A stretch of DNA of 64,000 nucleotides from positions 1-64,000 of the forward strand of contig JANSXW010000007.1 of NCBI GenBank assembly GCA_024742755.1, in the 5' to 3' direction. This stretch comes from a bacterium. Its GTDB lineage: Bacteria; Bacteroidota; Bacteroidia; Chitinophagales; Saprospiraceae. The position numbers and the translations under genes were made by a program. Of this stretch, positions 1 through 7,766 are shown piece by piece; position 1 is the stretch's first letter; each line of letters begins with the position of its first letter. The notes beneath the pieces are model-generated. The model ran no database searches. It worked only from the letters and a program-made list of their open reading frames with translations, and was not told the DNA's origin.

Positions 1-816
1 GTGGACGTCAACAACCTGCTCATTCAGGGCGGGGGCGACATTTGCGCTTCCCTGCTTGTGGCGGGCGCACAATTCCAGGTGGAAGAATGCCCCTGTACAG
101 CGGAGGCAGGAAACCTGACTGCCGACAGCGACAACTGCCTCGACGGGGATGCCGAGCTGATTGCGGTAGAGGACACCGCGCCAACTGTACCGGCCGGGTA
201 CGAAGTGATCTATGTGCTCACTTCCGGCAACGACCTCGTTATTCAGGACGTCAGCGATACACCACAGTTTACCGTGACCGAGACCGGGCTCTTCACCATC
301 CACACCCTCGTGTATGACCCGGCAACCCTCGACCTCAGCATCGTAGAGTTTGGGGTGACCACTGGCGTGGACGTCAACAACCTGCTCATTCAGGGCGGGG
401 GCGACATTTGCGCTTCCCTGCTTGTGGCGGGCGCACAATTCCAGGTGGAAGAATGCCCCTGTACAGCGGAGGCAGGAAACCTGACTGCCGACAGCGACAA
501 TTGCCTCGACGGGGATGCTGAGCTGATTGCGGTAGAGGACACCGCACCAACTGTACCGGCCGGGTACGAAGTGCTCTACGTGCTCACTTCCGGCAACGAC
601 CTCGTTATTCAGGACGTTAGCGATACACCACAGTTTACCGTGACCGAGACCGGGCTCTTCACCATCCACACCCTCGTGTACAACCCGCTGACCCTAGACC
701 TCAGCATCGTAGAGTTTGGCGTGACCACCGGTGTGGACGTGAACGGTTTATTGGTACAGGGAGGAGGTGATATTTGTGCCGCGCTGGACGTAGCCGGAGC
801 TGCATTCCAGGTAGAG
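1..816 (+). repeat. 366-bp tandem repeat inside the surface protein gene
   Basis: Copies start at 1, 367 and 733, each beginning gtggacgt, so the period is exactly 366 bp (122 codons). Copies 1 and 2 differ by only a handful of bases, mostly synonymous, while the third (733 to about 816) is clearly diverged and truncated. Near identity at synonymous sites points to recent duplication or gene conversion. More units may lie upstream of the window. Confidence 0.93.
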
Positions 817-1083
817 CCATGCCCTGCCCTGCTGGAGAACGCCCCCTACCCTAATCCGGTTTCCGATCAGTTGTACGTACCAGTAGCCGACTGGATGATT
901 GGTTCGGATTTGACCATTCACCTCAATGATGCCAATGGCAAACTTGTGCGTGAGATTAAGATTGAAGAGGCCAATGCCCTGGAGGTGATTGATATGCGTC
1001 AGATGACGCCGGGTGGATATACTCTTATCGTTTACCATTCCGATGGTACCCGTGGCATGGTACGCCGCATTATAAAAATGTAG
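1..1083 (+). CDS. T9SS-sorted repeat protein, 3' part of the gene
   Basis: The reading frame is open from the first base, so the N-terminus lies outside the window. The visible 360 residues hold two almost identical 122-residue units (about 1-122 and 123-244), the start of a diverged third unit (245-272), then a C-terminal domain of about 80 residues. That domain begins near NAPYPNPVSDQLYVPV and ends RRIIKM, the layout of a type A sorting domain read by the type IX secretion system. Proteins of this kind are exported and attached to or released from the outer surface. The units look like beta-sandwich or adhesin-type modules and have several Cys (ECPC, DNC, DIC). A strong terminator follows directly. 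No enzymatic motif was seen; a structural or adhesive surface role is inferred. Confidence 0.85.
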   Translation: MDVNNLLIQGGGDICASLLVAGAQFQVEECPCTAEAGNLTADSDNCLDGDAELIAVEDTAPTVPAGYEVIYVLTSGNDLVIQDVSDTPQFTVTETGLFTIHTLVYDPATLDLSIVEFGVTTGVDVNNLLIQGGGDICASLLVAGAQFQVEECPCTAEAGNLTADSDNCLDGDAELIAVEDTAPTVPAGYEVLYVLTSGNDLVIQDVSDTPQFTVTETGLFTIHTLVYNPLTLDLSIVEFGVTTGVDVNGLLVQGGGDICAALDVAGAAFQVEPCPALLENAPYPNPVSDQLYVPVADWMIGSDLTIHLNDANGKLVREIKIEEANALEVIDMRQMTPGGYTLIVYHSDGTRGMVRRIIKM

Positions 1084-1105
1084 TCGTGATTAAGTAGAAT
1101 TTCAT

Positions 1106-1143
1106 CAACAGCCTCCGTTACACAGCGGGGGCTGTTGCTTTTT
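1106..1143 (+). terminator. Rho-independent terminator
   Basis: The arms 1106-1117 and 1126-1137 pair over 12 bp with one G-T wobble around an 8-nt loop and are followed by cttttt. It sits 23 bp after the stop codon of the T9SS protein gene. Confidence 0.85.
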
Positions 1144-1271
1144 GGGATGGCATAAGCGTACAGGATCGAGAAACCTTTGCCCCTTTGATTGTACCGACCT
1201 CAATGTATACCATGTCCTTTACCCGGATTCGTAATACTCGATTTCCGGAAAGGGCCAATTACCGGGCATTA

Positions 1272-1449
1272 AGACTATGTTTGGAGCGGGTTCGTCATGA
1301 AAATCAAGGAATTGTGGTTCTGGCTAAATCTTTTTTAGCGCGTTTGGCGGGCCAAGTAAGCTAAAAAAGATGACGCCAGAGCCTGCCCCGCATTTCAGCG
1401 GGGTTCATAAGTCCTTGGTTTGCAATAGGAGTAAGCTCCAAACATAGTC
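1272..1449. repeat. Non-coding element bounded by 16-bp inverted repeats, with two inner hairpins
   Basis: The 16-mer agactatgtttggagc at 1272-1287 recurs inverted at 1434-1449. Inside are a perfect 12-bp inverted repeat (1328-1339 with 1360-1371) and a GC-rich 6-bp hairpin (1386-1391 with 1398-1403). No credible gene fills the 415 bp between the terminator and the next CDS. The structure resembles a short MITE-like or REP-like element, but this is inference; no target duplication was identified. Confidence 0.6.
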
Positions 1450-1452
1450 TAA
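1420..1452 (-). repeat. Left 33-bp inverted repeat flanking the DUF4058 gene
   Basis: This 33-mer matches 2228-2260 on the opposite strand with a single mismatch. It overlaps the right end of the element at 1272-1449. Similarity stops abruptly on both sides (1419 versus 2261, and 1453 versus 2227). Confidence 0.85.
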
Positions 1453-1498
1453 GTCCACCTGCCTATTTGACAATTTGCCCTGTACTGAGTATATTTAG

Positions 1499-2212
1499 AT
1501 GATGACAAAGCGCAAAGGACAACATACAGGCATGCACCCTGCCTTAGAGCAGCCCAGGTACTTCCCTGACCTGCACGCCTCTCTTAGTGTGTACATCCGT
1601 GATTGGCTAGCACCCCGCCTTCCCGAGCGCTACTCTATTTCGGTGGAACGCGGGCTGTCCATGACAAATGAATCCGGAGCCGCTAAGCAGTACCGGCCGG
1701 ATGCCAGTATCGACCAAGTCAAATCGCCTGAAGCGCCTTATGCGGATGCCATAGTGGTGCAGCCACCCTCCTTTTCTGTGGAGGTCTTGGGCCAACCCCA
1801 ACGGCATGTAGCCATACGGGATGAAGCTGAAAGCTTGGTCACGACCATCGAAATCCTTTCTCCTGCCAATAAAACGGGAGAAGGCTACGAGGACTTCCGC
1901 CGGAAGCAGGAGCAGCTTGCCAAAAAGGGCATTCACCTGGTAGAGATTGATTTGCTAAAGCAAGGCAAGCGCCGTTGCCGGGATGAGCGGGTCGATCAGG
2001 CCGATTATGTGATGACGGTGCAACGCAGTGGGAGCAGGCATGCCAATGTATGGGCCGCAGCTCTCGGGAAAGCCCTCCCTGCTATCCCTGTGCCTTTGCT
2101 TGCTCCGGATGCAGATGTGCCCCTGCCATTGGAGTATATTTTGCAGGAGTATTTGGAGAAGAGTGGGCTTGGGAGGCGATTGGAGCCAAACGGTATGAAT
2201 GAAAGCACTTAG
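1499..2212 (+). CDS. DUF4058 family protein
   Basis: The 237-residue product has the hallmarks of DUF4058: GMHPALEQ near residue 11, FPDLHASL near 22, and EILSPANKTGEG at 118-129 followed by GIHLVEIDLLKQGKR. The family is common in cyanobacteria and planctomycetes and its function is not established. The arrangement RPD (66-68), then EIL (118-120) and a Lys-rich stretch resembles the PD-(D/E)XK layout also seen in Uma2 proteins; that link is an inference. The first ATG at 1499 is used; the gene has its own untranslated leader and is enclosed by the 33-bp inverted repeats at 1420-1452 and 2228-2260, which suggests it may have moved as a unit. Length is usual for the family. Confidence 0.8.
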   Translation: MMTKRKGQHTGMHPALEQPRYFPDLHASLSVYIRDWLAPRLPERYSISVERGLSMTNESGAAKQYRPDASIDQVKSPEAPYADAIVVQPPSFSVEVLGQPQRHVAIRDEAESLVTTIEILSPANKTGEGYEDFRRKQEQLAKKGIHLVEIDLLKQGKRRCRDERVDQADYVMTVQRSGSRHANVWAAALGKALPAIPVPLLAPDADVPLPLEYILQEYLEKSGLGRRLEPNGMNEST

Positions 2213-2227
2213 AGAAAGAATTAACCT

Positions 2228-2260
2228 TTAGACTATGTTTGGAGCTTGCTCCTATTGCAA
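2228..2260 (+). repeat. Right 33-bp inverted repeat flanking the DUF4058 gene
   Basis: Partner of 1420-1452, 32 of 33 positions matching in inverted orientation. The same core 16-mer also occurs at 1272-1287. It begins 15 bp after the DUF4058 stop codon and ends 9 bp before the ATG of the next gene. Confidence 0.85.
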
Positions 2261-2269
2261 TTAAAACCG

Positions 2270-2671
2270 ATGGTATACTCCCTGCCGATTAAGCGAAATC
2301 GGATACTTTACCTTTTATTCGTCATCTGCACGATCGGTCTTGGGCTCGCATCAAGGGCTCGTTTTATCCCGGAGCTAATCTATCCCTACTTAGGGGACGT
2401 TCTTTATGCCTTGATGGTTTTCTGGACTATCGGCTTCCTGTTTCCGCAAATGAGTTCGAAGAAGGTCACGTTGATCAGTATACTCACCTGTTTTTTGATT
2501 GAATTCAGCCAGCTGTACCATGCGGAATGGATCGATGCAATCAGACAGGCCAGGATGGGAGGATTAATCCTGGGCTTTGGGTTTTTGTGGAGTGATTTGG
2601 TCAGTTATGCAATAGGCGGGATGATGGGGTGTGGTTTGGAATACATAGGGAACAAGAGAAACGGAGCTTGA
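2270..2671 (+). CDS. DUF2809 family membrane protein
   Basis: A 133-residue polytopic protein with about four membrane segments. The pattern ARFIPELIYPYLGDVLYAL followed by EFSQLYHAEWIDAIRQ and LGFGFLWSDLVSYAIG is typical of DUF2809, a small family of unknown function. A frame extends upstream to a TTG at 2246, but that part lies in the inverted repeat, so the ATG at 2270 is preferred. No operon partner is evident; the next gene is convergent. Confidence 0.8.
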   Translation: MVYSLPIKRNRILYLLFVICTIGLGLASRARFIPELIYPYLGDVLYALMVFWTIGFLFPQMSSKKVTLISILTCFLIEFSQLYHAEWIDAIRQARMGGLILGFGFLWSDLVSYAIGGMMGCGLEYIGNKRNGA

Positions 2672-2719
2672 ATGAGGAATAATATTGGTTAGGCAATATC
2701 AATCCCTCTTGAAATTTCA

Positions 2720-4279
2720 TTATTCGGGCAACCCTAACAAAGATAAATACGGCACTACCTCCCATTCAGCTACAGCCCGCTCCACCGAACTGAAGTTGAC
2801 ACCCAGGGCAATGACTTCTTTGCCCTGATCCAGGAAGGGGCTGCCGTATCGCTTTTCCCGGATCTGCTGCGGGGCAGACTGTACGGAACCGTCCAGCTTG
2901 AACTCCATGACGTAAATACAGTCCCTGGTGTGCACTGTTGTGTCCACCCGCCCTTTGGCTGTGCTAACTTCCGACTGTACGAAAAGGCCGATGCCCGAAA
3001 AGCTCAGGTGCAAAATGGCGTGAAAGAAGGCTTCCTGTTTTTCCTGAAATATCTGATGAGGGATGGTGGAAAAAAGGATATTGATAAGTTCGATCAGGCG
3101 CTCCAGGTCGCCTTGTTCCAAAGCGGTTTTAATTTTGACCAGTAAGGGCAGGCTATCCGTTTTGGTCGTTTCCCGAAAGGCAGCCAGCAGGTGTTGTTGC
3201 ATGGTATCTCTGACTTCCCGGTTGGGGTAACCGAGGGTGTACAATCCGGTCTCCGGATCATAATCCCGAATGGTCAGGTAACCCGTTTGAAAAAGCAATG
3301 CCAGCCAATTTAAGTCGTTGATGGTGAAGCTTTCGAACATGACCTGGCCGGCTACCAAATCGTTTAGGTTGTATTGAAATTCCGTCCTCAGTTTTTTGAT
3401 AAGGAAAGTGGGCGTGCCGGTTTCCCACCAGTAGTTGGCGAAGCGCTGAGCAGAAAAGAGGTTGAGGATGGAAAACGGATTGTACAAGCGCGTCTCCGTA
3501 CCCCAACTGTATCCGTTGTACCAAACTCAGATGTCTTCCCGCAGTGCGGTGGTTGACTTCCCTATTTTCTGGGCCAGTTCCCCGATGTCTGATTCAAAAG
3601 AAGTTTCCAACTCTTTTTGGGTGTAGCCCGCAATGGACTCGAACCGCTCCACCAATGTGATATCTTGCAGGTGGTTCAGGTCGGAAAAGAGCGAAACCTT
3701 GCTAAATTTAGAAACCCCGGTGATCAAAAAAAAGCGTAAGAACGGGTCGGCATCTTTAATCACCGAAAAGAAGTTCTTCAAGATATCACGGTTGACCTCT
3801 GCCTGCTCTTGCTGGTCAATATAATCCACCAGCGGTTTATCGTATTCGTCGATGAGCAGTACTACTTTCTGCCCATTTTCCGCCAGGCGCTTGATCAATT
3901 CCTGAAAGCGCGGGCCGATGCCTTCCTGAGTCAGGGAAAACCCGGCTTCCTCCGCTTTATTGTTGAGCGCCTGATGCAGGCCTCTTTCCAGCCCGATATC
4001 CTTATACCCTAAAGCGCTAAAAGAAAAATGCAGTACCGGGTGCGGCTCAAAGTCGTACCGGTCTGCTATCCATAGCCCGTCAAATAACTCGTGCTCTCCC
4101 TGAAACAGATACTTTAGGGTGGAGACCAGCAGGGACTTCCCGAACCGCCGGGGACGGGAGAGGAAGTAGTACTGACCTTCCGTAATCAAGTGAAATATCG
4201 ATTCTGTTTTGTCCACGTAGAGGTGGCCACCTTCCCTCAGCTTGCGGAAATCTTGAATGCCGATCGGGTACTTTTTCAT
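2720..4279 (-). pseudogene. AAA-ATPase-like / DUF1703 nuclease-fold protein interrupted by one in-frame TGA
   Basis: Residues 1-250 (4279 to 3530) carry YPIGIQDFRKLREGGHLYVDKT, a Walker A-like RPRRFGKSLL (42-51) and a Walker B-like VVLLIDEYDKPL. Translation halts at TGA (3529-3527), yet the same frame goes straight on with VWYNGYSWGTETRLYNPFS, a conserved family motif, and runs to 2720 with GRVDTTV and EFKLDGS, the PD-(D/E)XK-like signature of DUF1703. Without the stop the product would be about 519 residues, the normal size. The family often occurs in many copies in Bacteroidota and its biological role is unclear. The TGA could derive from CGA (Arg) by one transition. Either a recent pseudogene or two separately made halves; the downstream half would need a TTG start at 3487. 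Confidence 0.9.
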
Positions 4280-4392
4280 ACCTGTAAAGATACGGAAAAG
4301 TGCTTAATCATGAGAAAATACCAGATTACTCATGTTGAAGTAAGGCAACCCACTTCCCATCGCCACAGGCTAAGGAGTTGACGGTTAAATTT

Positions 4393-4818
4393 TCACAATT
4401 CATCCGTTGCGCTTTCCACTTCACAAAGGCGGCACTGCCGGTGGTTGTACCAGTGCAGCCCAATCAAAATAAAAGCCCCCACGTACATGAAGGCGTGGCC
4501 CAGTAGGTGCAGGTGAAAAGTTTCTGAAATGATTACTGCTGCGATAAGGGACCATGCGGCCCACATGCCCCACTTCACCCAAGCCGCAGCCACCTGCCTT
4601 GAGGTGAAGAGGATGGCAATAAAAGCCAATACCAAAAACGCCCAATCCAGAACACCCCAGTACCAGGGCAATACCGGCTCGCCAACGGCATGCTGCCCAA
4701 AATGGACAGAGGCCTGAGCGGCAAAAAGCAATGGCGTTACCGCGCAATGTATTGCGCATAAGCTGCTTGCCCATACGCCAATGATGTCTGCATTTATTTT
4801 ATGAAGCGATAACGCCAT
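4393..4818 (-). CDS. MerC-like membrane protein
   Basis: A 141-residue protein with about four transmembrane segments and the MerC-type motif SSLCAIHCAVTPLL near the N-terminus, where the two Cys could bind a metal ion. A Cys pair near the C-terminus (CRLC) lies after HWYNHRQ. MerC domain proteins move mercuric ion across the inner membrane in mer operons, but relatives outside such operons are common in Bacteroidota and seem linked to other metals. The ATG at 4818 is preferred over a TTG at 4842. It lies downstream of, and in the same direction as, the ZigA-like GTPase, so a role in zinc handling is more likely than mercury; no merA or merR is nearby. Confidence 0.8.
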   Translation of the reverse strand: MALSLHKINADIIGVWASSLCAIHCAVTPLLFAAQASVHFGQHAVGEPVLPWYWGVLDWAFLVLAFIAILFTSRQVAAAWVKWGMWAAWSLIAAVIISETFHLHLLGHAFMYVGAFILIGLHWYNHRQCRLCEVESATDEL

Positions 4819-4926
4819 GTTGATGCTAGTTTTTAAAAGCAATGACTAAAAATTCCGCTGTGGTTTCACCGGTATTGGACAGGCTGTGCGTGCAGGCTTC
4901 GTGCCAGTGGGTTCCTCCAGCTACAA

Positions 4927-6120
4927 CTACCAGACCGGCCAGTTGTCTTCAAATGCGCTGCCCCGCTCCCAATCCTTTACCTCCTCATCGGTTAGCAGGC
5001 ATGCGGAAAGCGCCGAGCGGATTTGTTGTTCTTCCATATCCTGCCCAATGAGTACCAGCTCCGTTTTGCGGTCGCCCCAGTCTGCATCCCATCGACCCTC
5101 AATGAACGCCTTGTTTTCAACAAAAGCGGGATGGTTGATCCGTTGGCTGTAGGGCATGCTCGACCACCAGACCCCTGCCTTTTCAGCGCGTAGTGAGCCC
5201 CCGGCCTGACTCCAGTTCATAGCATCATCCGGACGAGAGGCAATCCAAAACAAGCCTTTGCTGCGGACTACTGTAGCGGGCCAGTCCCTGTTGAGGTATT
5301 GCCAAAAGCGCTCAGGGTGAAATGGGCGTCGCGCCCGGAAGACAAAAGAGGAGATGCCGTACTCCTCGGTTTCAGGTGTATGCTCTTCGTAAAGCTCCTT
5401 TATCCAGCCTGCGGATTGGCTGGTGCGCTCGTAGTCAAAAAGCCTGGTATTCAGTATCTCTGAGGGGGAGACTTTACTGTGCTCCGTGCGGATAATTTTG
5501 GCATCCGCATTAAACTTGCGGATGAGCGCCTCAAGTTCCTGCGCCTGCTCTTCTGTTACCAAATCCGTTTTGTTGAGCAGTATGACGTTGGCAAATTCGA
5601 GCTGATCTACCAAAAGATTGACGATGGTACGCTGATCAGCCGGGTCATCATTGAGCTCACGGGAGTAGATGGTATCTACGCTGCCGAAGTCCCGGTGAAA
5701 GTTGAAGGCGTCCACCACTGTAACTAAAGTGTCCAACTCACTAACCTCCGACAGATTGACTTTAAGCGCTTCGCTATCAAAAAAGAAGGTCTGTGCAACG
5801 GGCAATGGTTCAGAAATCCCTGTGCTTTCAATCAACAGATAGTCAAAACGCCCTTCCTGCGCCAGTTGGGCCACCTCTTCAATCAGGTCTTCCCGAAGTG
5901 TGCAGCAGATGCACCCATTGCTCATCTCCACCAGCTTCTCCTCCGTACGGGAGAGGGTGTTGCCCTCCTCTACCAGGCGGGCATCCACGTTTACTTCGCT
6001 CATATCGTTGACGATCACCGCGACTTTGAGCCCTTCCTTATTGTGAAGGACGTGATTGAGCAGGGTCGTTTTGCCCGCGCCCAGAAAGCCACTGAGGACC
6101 GTAACTGGTAATTTTCCCAT
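4927..6120 (-). CDS. CobW/COG0523 family GTPase, ZigA-like zinc metallochaperone
   Basis: The 397-residue protein opens with a P-loop [16 protein letters not shown] (10-25), has the metal-binding [11 protein letters not shown] (Cys70, 72 and 73) of the COG0523 family, [10 protein letters not shown] as the NKxD guanine-recognition motif, and a CobW C-terminal domain from about residue 250. Such GTPases are thought to deliver zinc to client proteins when zinc is scarce and are commonly controlled by Zur. It lies 11 bp downstream of the DUF1826 gene, so the two are probably co-transcribed from the palindrome-bearing promoter at 6787-6840. The family placement is firm; the metal is inferred from context. 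Confidence 0.92.
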   Translation of the reverse strand: MGKLPVTVLSGFLGAGKTTLLNHVLHNKEGLKVAVIVNDMSEVNVDARLVEEGNTLSRTEEKLVEMSNGCICCTLREDLIEEVAQLAQEGRFDYLLIESTGISEPLPVAQTFFFDSEALKVNLSEVSELDTLVTVVDAFNFHRDFGSVDTIYSRELNDDPADQRTIVNLLVDQLEFANVILLNKTDLVTEEQAQELEALIRKFNADAKIIRTEHSKVSPSEILNTRLFDYERTSQSAGWIKELYEEHTPETEEYGISSFVFRARRPFHPERFWQYLNRDWPATVVRSKGLFWIASRPDDAMNWSQAGGSLRAEKAGVWWSSMPYSQRINHPAFVENKAFIEGRWDADWGDRKTELVLIGQDMEEQQIRSALSACLLTDEEVKDWERGSAFEDNWPVW

Positions 6121-6131
6121 AATTAGTTTTT

Positions 6132-6767
6132 TTAAGAAAAGTTAAATGCCCCTCCGGTGTCGATACGCAGTAATAGGCGCGACTGCCCGGATTGCTGCAC
6201 AGCCGGGCTGCGGTGGAGGGCTGCTCCGTATTGGCTATGCTCATGCAGCGCCCCTTTGATCAGTAAAACTTCGCCGGTACCCGCCTGCAACACCCCATCC
6301 GGGTCTTTGACCATTTCTTCATTCGTGCCCTTCGCCACTTTCTGATGGTCAATTGCATCGGGGCGCACCCACAGCGTGCCGGGACCGTGGTAGGTACACA
6401 GCAACCGCAACGTATTGATATCGGTGTGAAAGCGCCGGCACATGTCTTTCTGTACTTTCCCGAAGAAGAGCCGCAGAGGTTGATGTTCCATTAAAGCTGC
6501 AAACCATTTCGCCTGGCTCAGCACCTCCGCCTTGAGCAAGGGATGGATACCAGCCTGTTCTAACTGTGCCGGAAGCTCTTCCACTGGCCCGGAAAACCGA
6601 AAGCTTTCCCAATCACTGTTCAGCAAATCAAGTGCTGCTTCCCTCAGGGTTGCCGGAAGCACCCTGCGCCAGAGGCCTGCCTGGTATTCTGGTTGATGGA
6701 TAGACTGCAGTCCGGAGCGGTCTTCGCTTTGCAGGCAGCCTGTGATGGGCAAGGTTTCGTTAAGCAT
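6132..6767 (-). CDS. DUF1826 domain protein
   Basis: A 211-residue soluble protein. Residues around [24 protein letters not shown] and [10 protein letters not shown] match DUF1826, a family that often sits next to COG0523 GTPases in zinc-responsive operons. The His and Asp in FHTD and the later His are candidate metal ligands, and the layout reminds one of cupin or 2-oxoglutarate oxygenase folds, though this is only suggestive. The ATG at 6767 is preferred to the TTG at 6773. It is the first gene of the leftward unit and starts 20 bp from the proximal palindrome. Confidence 0.8.
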   Translation of the reverse strand: MLNETLPITGCLQSEDRSGLQSIHQPEYQAGLWRRVLPATLREAALDLLNSDWESFRFSGPVEELPAQLEQAGIHPLLKAEVLSQAKWFAALMEHQPLRLFFGKVQKDMCRRFHTDINTLRLLCTYHGPGTLWVRPDAIDHQKVAKGTNEEMVKDPDGVLQAGTGEVLLIKGALHEHSQYGAALHRSPAVQQSGQSRLLLRIDTGGAFNFS

Positions 6768-6786
6768 GAACAATAGGTTTAATTAA

Positions 6787-6801
6787 TGCAACGTTGTTGC
6801 A
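6787..6801. promoter_or_regulatory. Palindromic operator 1, probable Zur/Fur-family box
   Basis: tgcaacgttgttgca, an inverted repeat tgcaac-N3-gttgca. It lies between divergent genes of a zinc-type cluster and has an almost identical partner 39 bp away. That Zur binds it is inferred from the neighbours. Confidence 0.65.
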
Positions 6802-6825
6802 AAAGTAGAAATTGATTCTCATATT

Positions 6826-6840
6826 TGCAACGATGTTGCA
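6826..6840. promoter_or_regulatory. Palindromic operator 2, probable Zur/Fur-family box
   Basis: tgcaacgatgttgca, the same tgcaac-N3-gttgca dyad as at 6787-6801, 15 bp before the ATG of the rightward gene. One site per divergent transcription unit is a sensible layout for a shared repressor. Confidence 0.65.
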
Positions 6841-6855
6841 TAAAAGAACAAGGGC

Positions 6856-7299
6856 ATGCTAAACCGCTACTGCTTTACACTACTGATTTGCTTAACCACT
6901 TTTTTTGCGAATGCACAGGAAAATATTGACTGGAAGCTACTGTCAAAGGTGAAGTTCAAGACCGACTACATCGAGGATTTGGGGGCTTACTACATGAAGC
7001 CGAAATTCAGCAAAGAGGTGGAGGAATACGAAGGAAAGGAGGTCATACTTTCGGGCTATTTCATCCCGTTCAATGAGCAAAAGATGTTTTTCATATTGTC
7101 ACGCTATCCGTTATCTTCCTGCTACTTTTGCGGGGCAGCCGGGCCGGAGTCGGTCGTGGAGCTGCAGCTCAAACCTGAAGCGGTAAGGCGATTCCGCATG
7201 GACCAGCAGCTTGCTTTTAAAGGCATACTGTCACTGAACGTAAATGACTTAGACCATTGCAACTATATATTGAAAAACGCAGAACCTTACGAGCCATGA
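6856..7299 (+). CDS. Exported CxxC protein of the metal cluster (DUF3299-like)
   Basis: A 147-residue protein with a signal peptide (cut after about FANAQ, residue 21). The motif SSCYFCGAAGPES places Cys89 and Cys92 in a possible metal or thiol site, preceded by the strand LSGYFIPFNEQKMFFILS. The fold resembles small periplasmic DUF3299-like proteins, which have been seen near metal uptake genes. It shares the operator region with the DUF1826-ZigA unit and overlaps the next gene by 4 bp (ATGA), so the two are translated together. Likely periplasmic zinc handling; exact function unknown. Confidence 0.65.
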   Translation: MLNRYCFTLLICLTTFFANAQENIDWKLLSKVKFKTDYIEDLGAYYMKPKFSKEVEEYEGKEVILSGYFIPFNEQKMFFILSRYPLSSCYFCGAAGPESVVELQLKPEAVRRFRMDQQLAFKGILSLNVNDLDHCNYILKNAEPYEP

Positions 7300-7739
7300 G
7301 AAATATCTTATTCCTCTTCCTACTCCTGACTTTAACCGCTTGCGCATCCGGCGAGCCTGCCGATCCTAAGCTCGAAGAGGCTGCCGTATTGCACGAAGAA
7401 GCCCTGCAGGCCGAAGAGGCACTCCGCCCGATGCTCGAACGCCTGGAACACCGGCACAATCAAATCAGGGTTCAGGGCCGGGCACTGACCGCGGAAGAGC
7501 AGTCCTTCCTGCAATCTGTGAGCCAGCTCCAACAGCGCTTTGCGCAGTGGAAAGAGGAGCGGATTGAGGTTCCGGGCCACGAGCACGCCCACCATCATGA
7601 TCACGATCACGGACATGGGCACACCCACGGTAAAAAGATGCCGGAAGCAACGCCGGAGCACATGCTGAATATTCAGCGGGAGAGTTTGGATAGTATTTTG
7701 GTGCTGAAGGGGGCAGCGGAGGCGTTGTTTAAGCCGTAA
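7296..7739 (+). CDS. His-rich lipoprotein, candidate periplasmic zinc binder
   Basis: The ATG at 7296 overlaps the stop of the upstream gene and gives 147 residues; a longer frame from 7257 would lack a signal. The lipobox LTAC puts the lipidated Cys at 16. A predicted coiled coil (about 25-90) is followed by a dense His cluster: 10 His among residues 95-111. Such tracts bind zinc, copper or nickel loosely and occur in ZnuA-type loops and chaperones. Position in the palindrome-controlled unit suggests zinc storage or buffering at the membrane. No enzyme motif is present. Confidence 0.7.
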   Translation: MRNILFLFLLLTLTACASGEPADPKLEEAAVLHEEALQAEEALRPMLERLEHRHNQIRVQGRALTAEEQSFLQSVSQLQQRFAQWKEERIEVPGHEHAHHHDHDHGHGHTHGKKMPEATPEHMLNIQRESLDSILVLKGAAEALFKP

Positions 7740-7766
7740 ACTCAAAGTGATCCAGCCCGTCAAGCT

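Noticed and set aside
1..816. CRISPR array or phage repeat
   Set aside because: The 366-bp repeats are in-frame coding units in a surface protein with no spacers.
3527..3529. TGA as a selenocysteine or programmed readthrough codon
   Set aside because: The family has no selenoprotein members and no selenocysteine-type stem-loop was seen; a point mutation is simpler.
4393..4818. Part of a mercury resistance operon
   Set aside because: Only the MerC-like protein is present, with no merA, merP, merT or merR; neighbours are of the zinc type.
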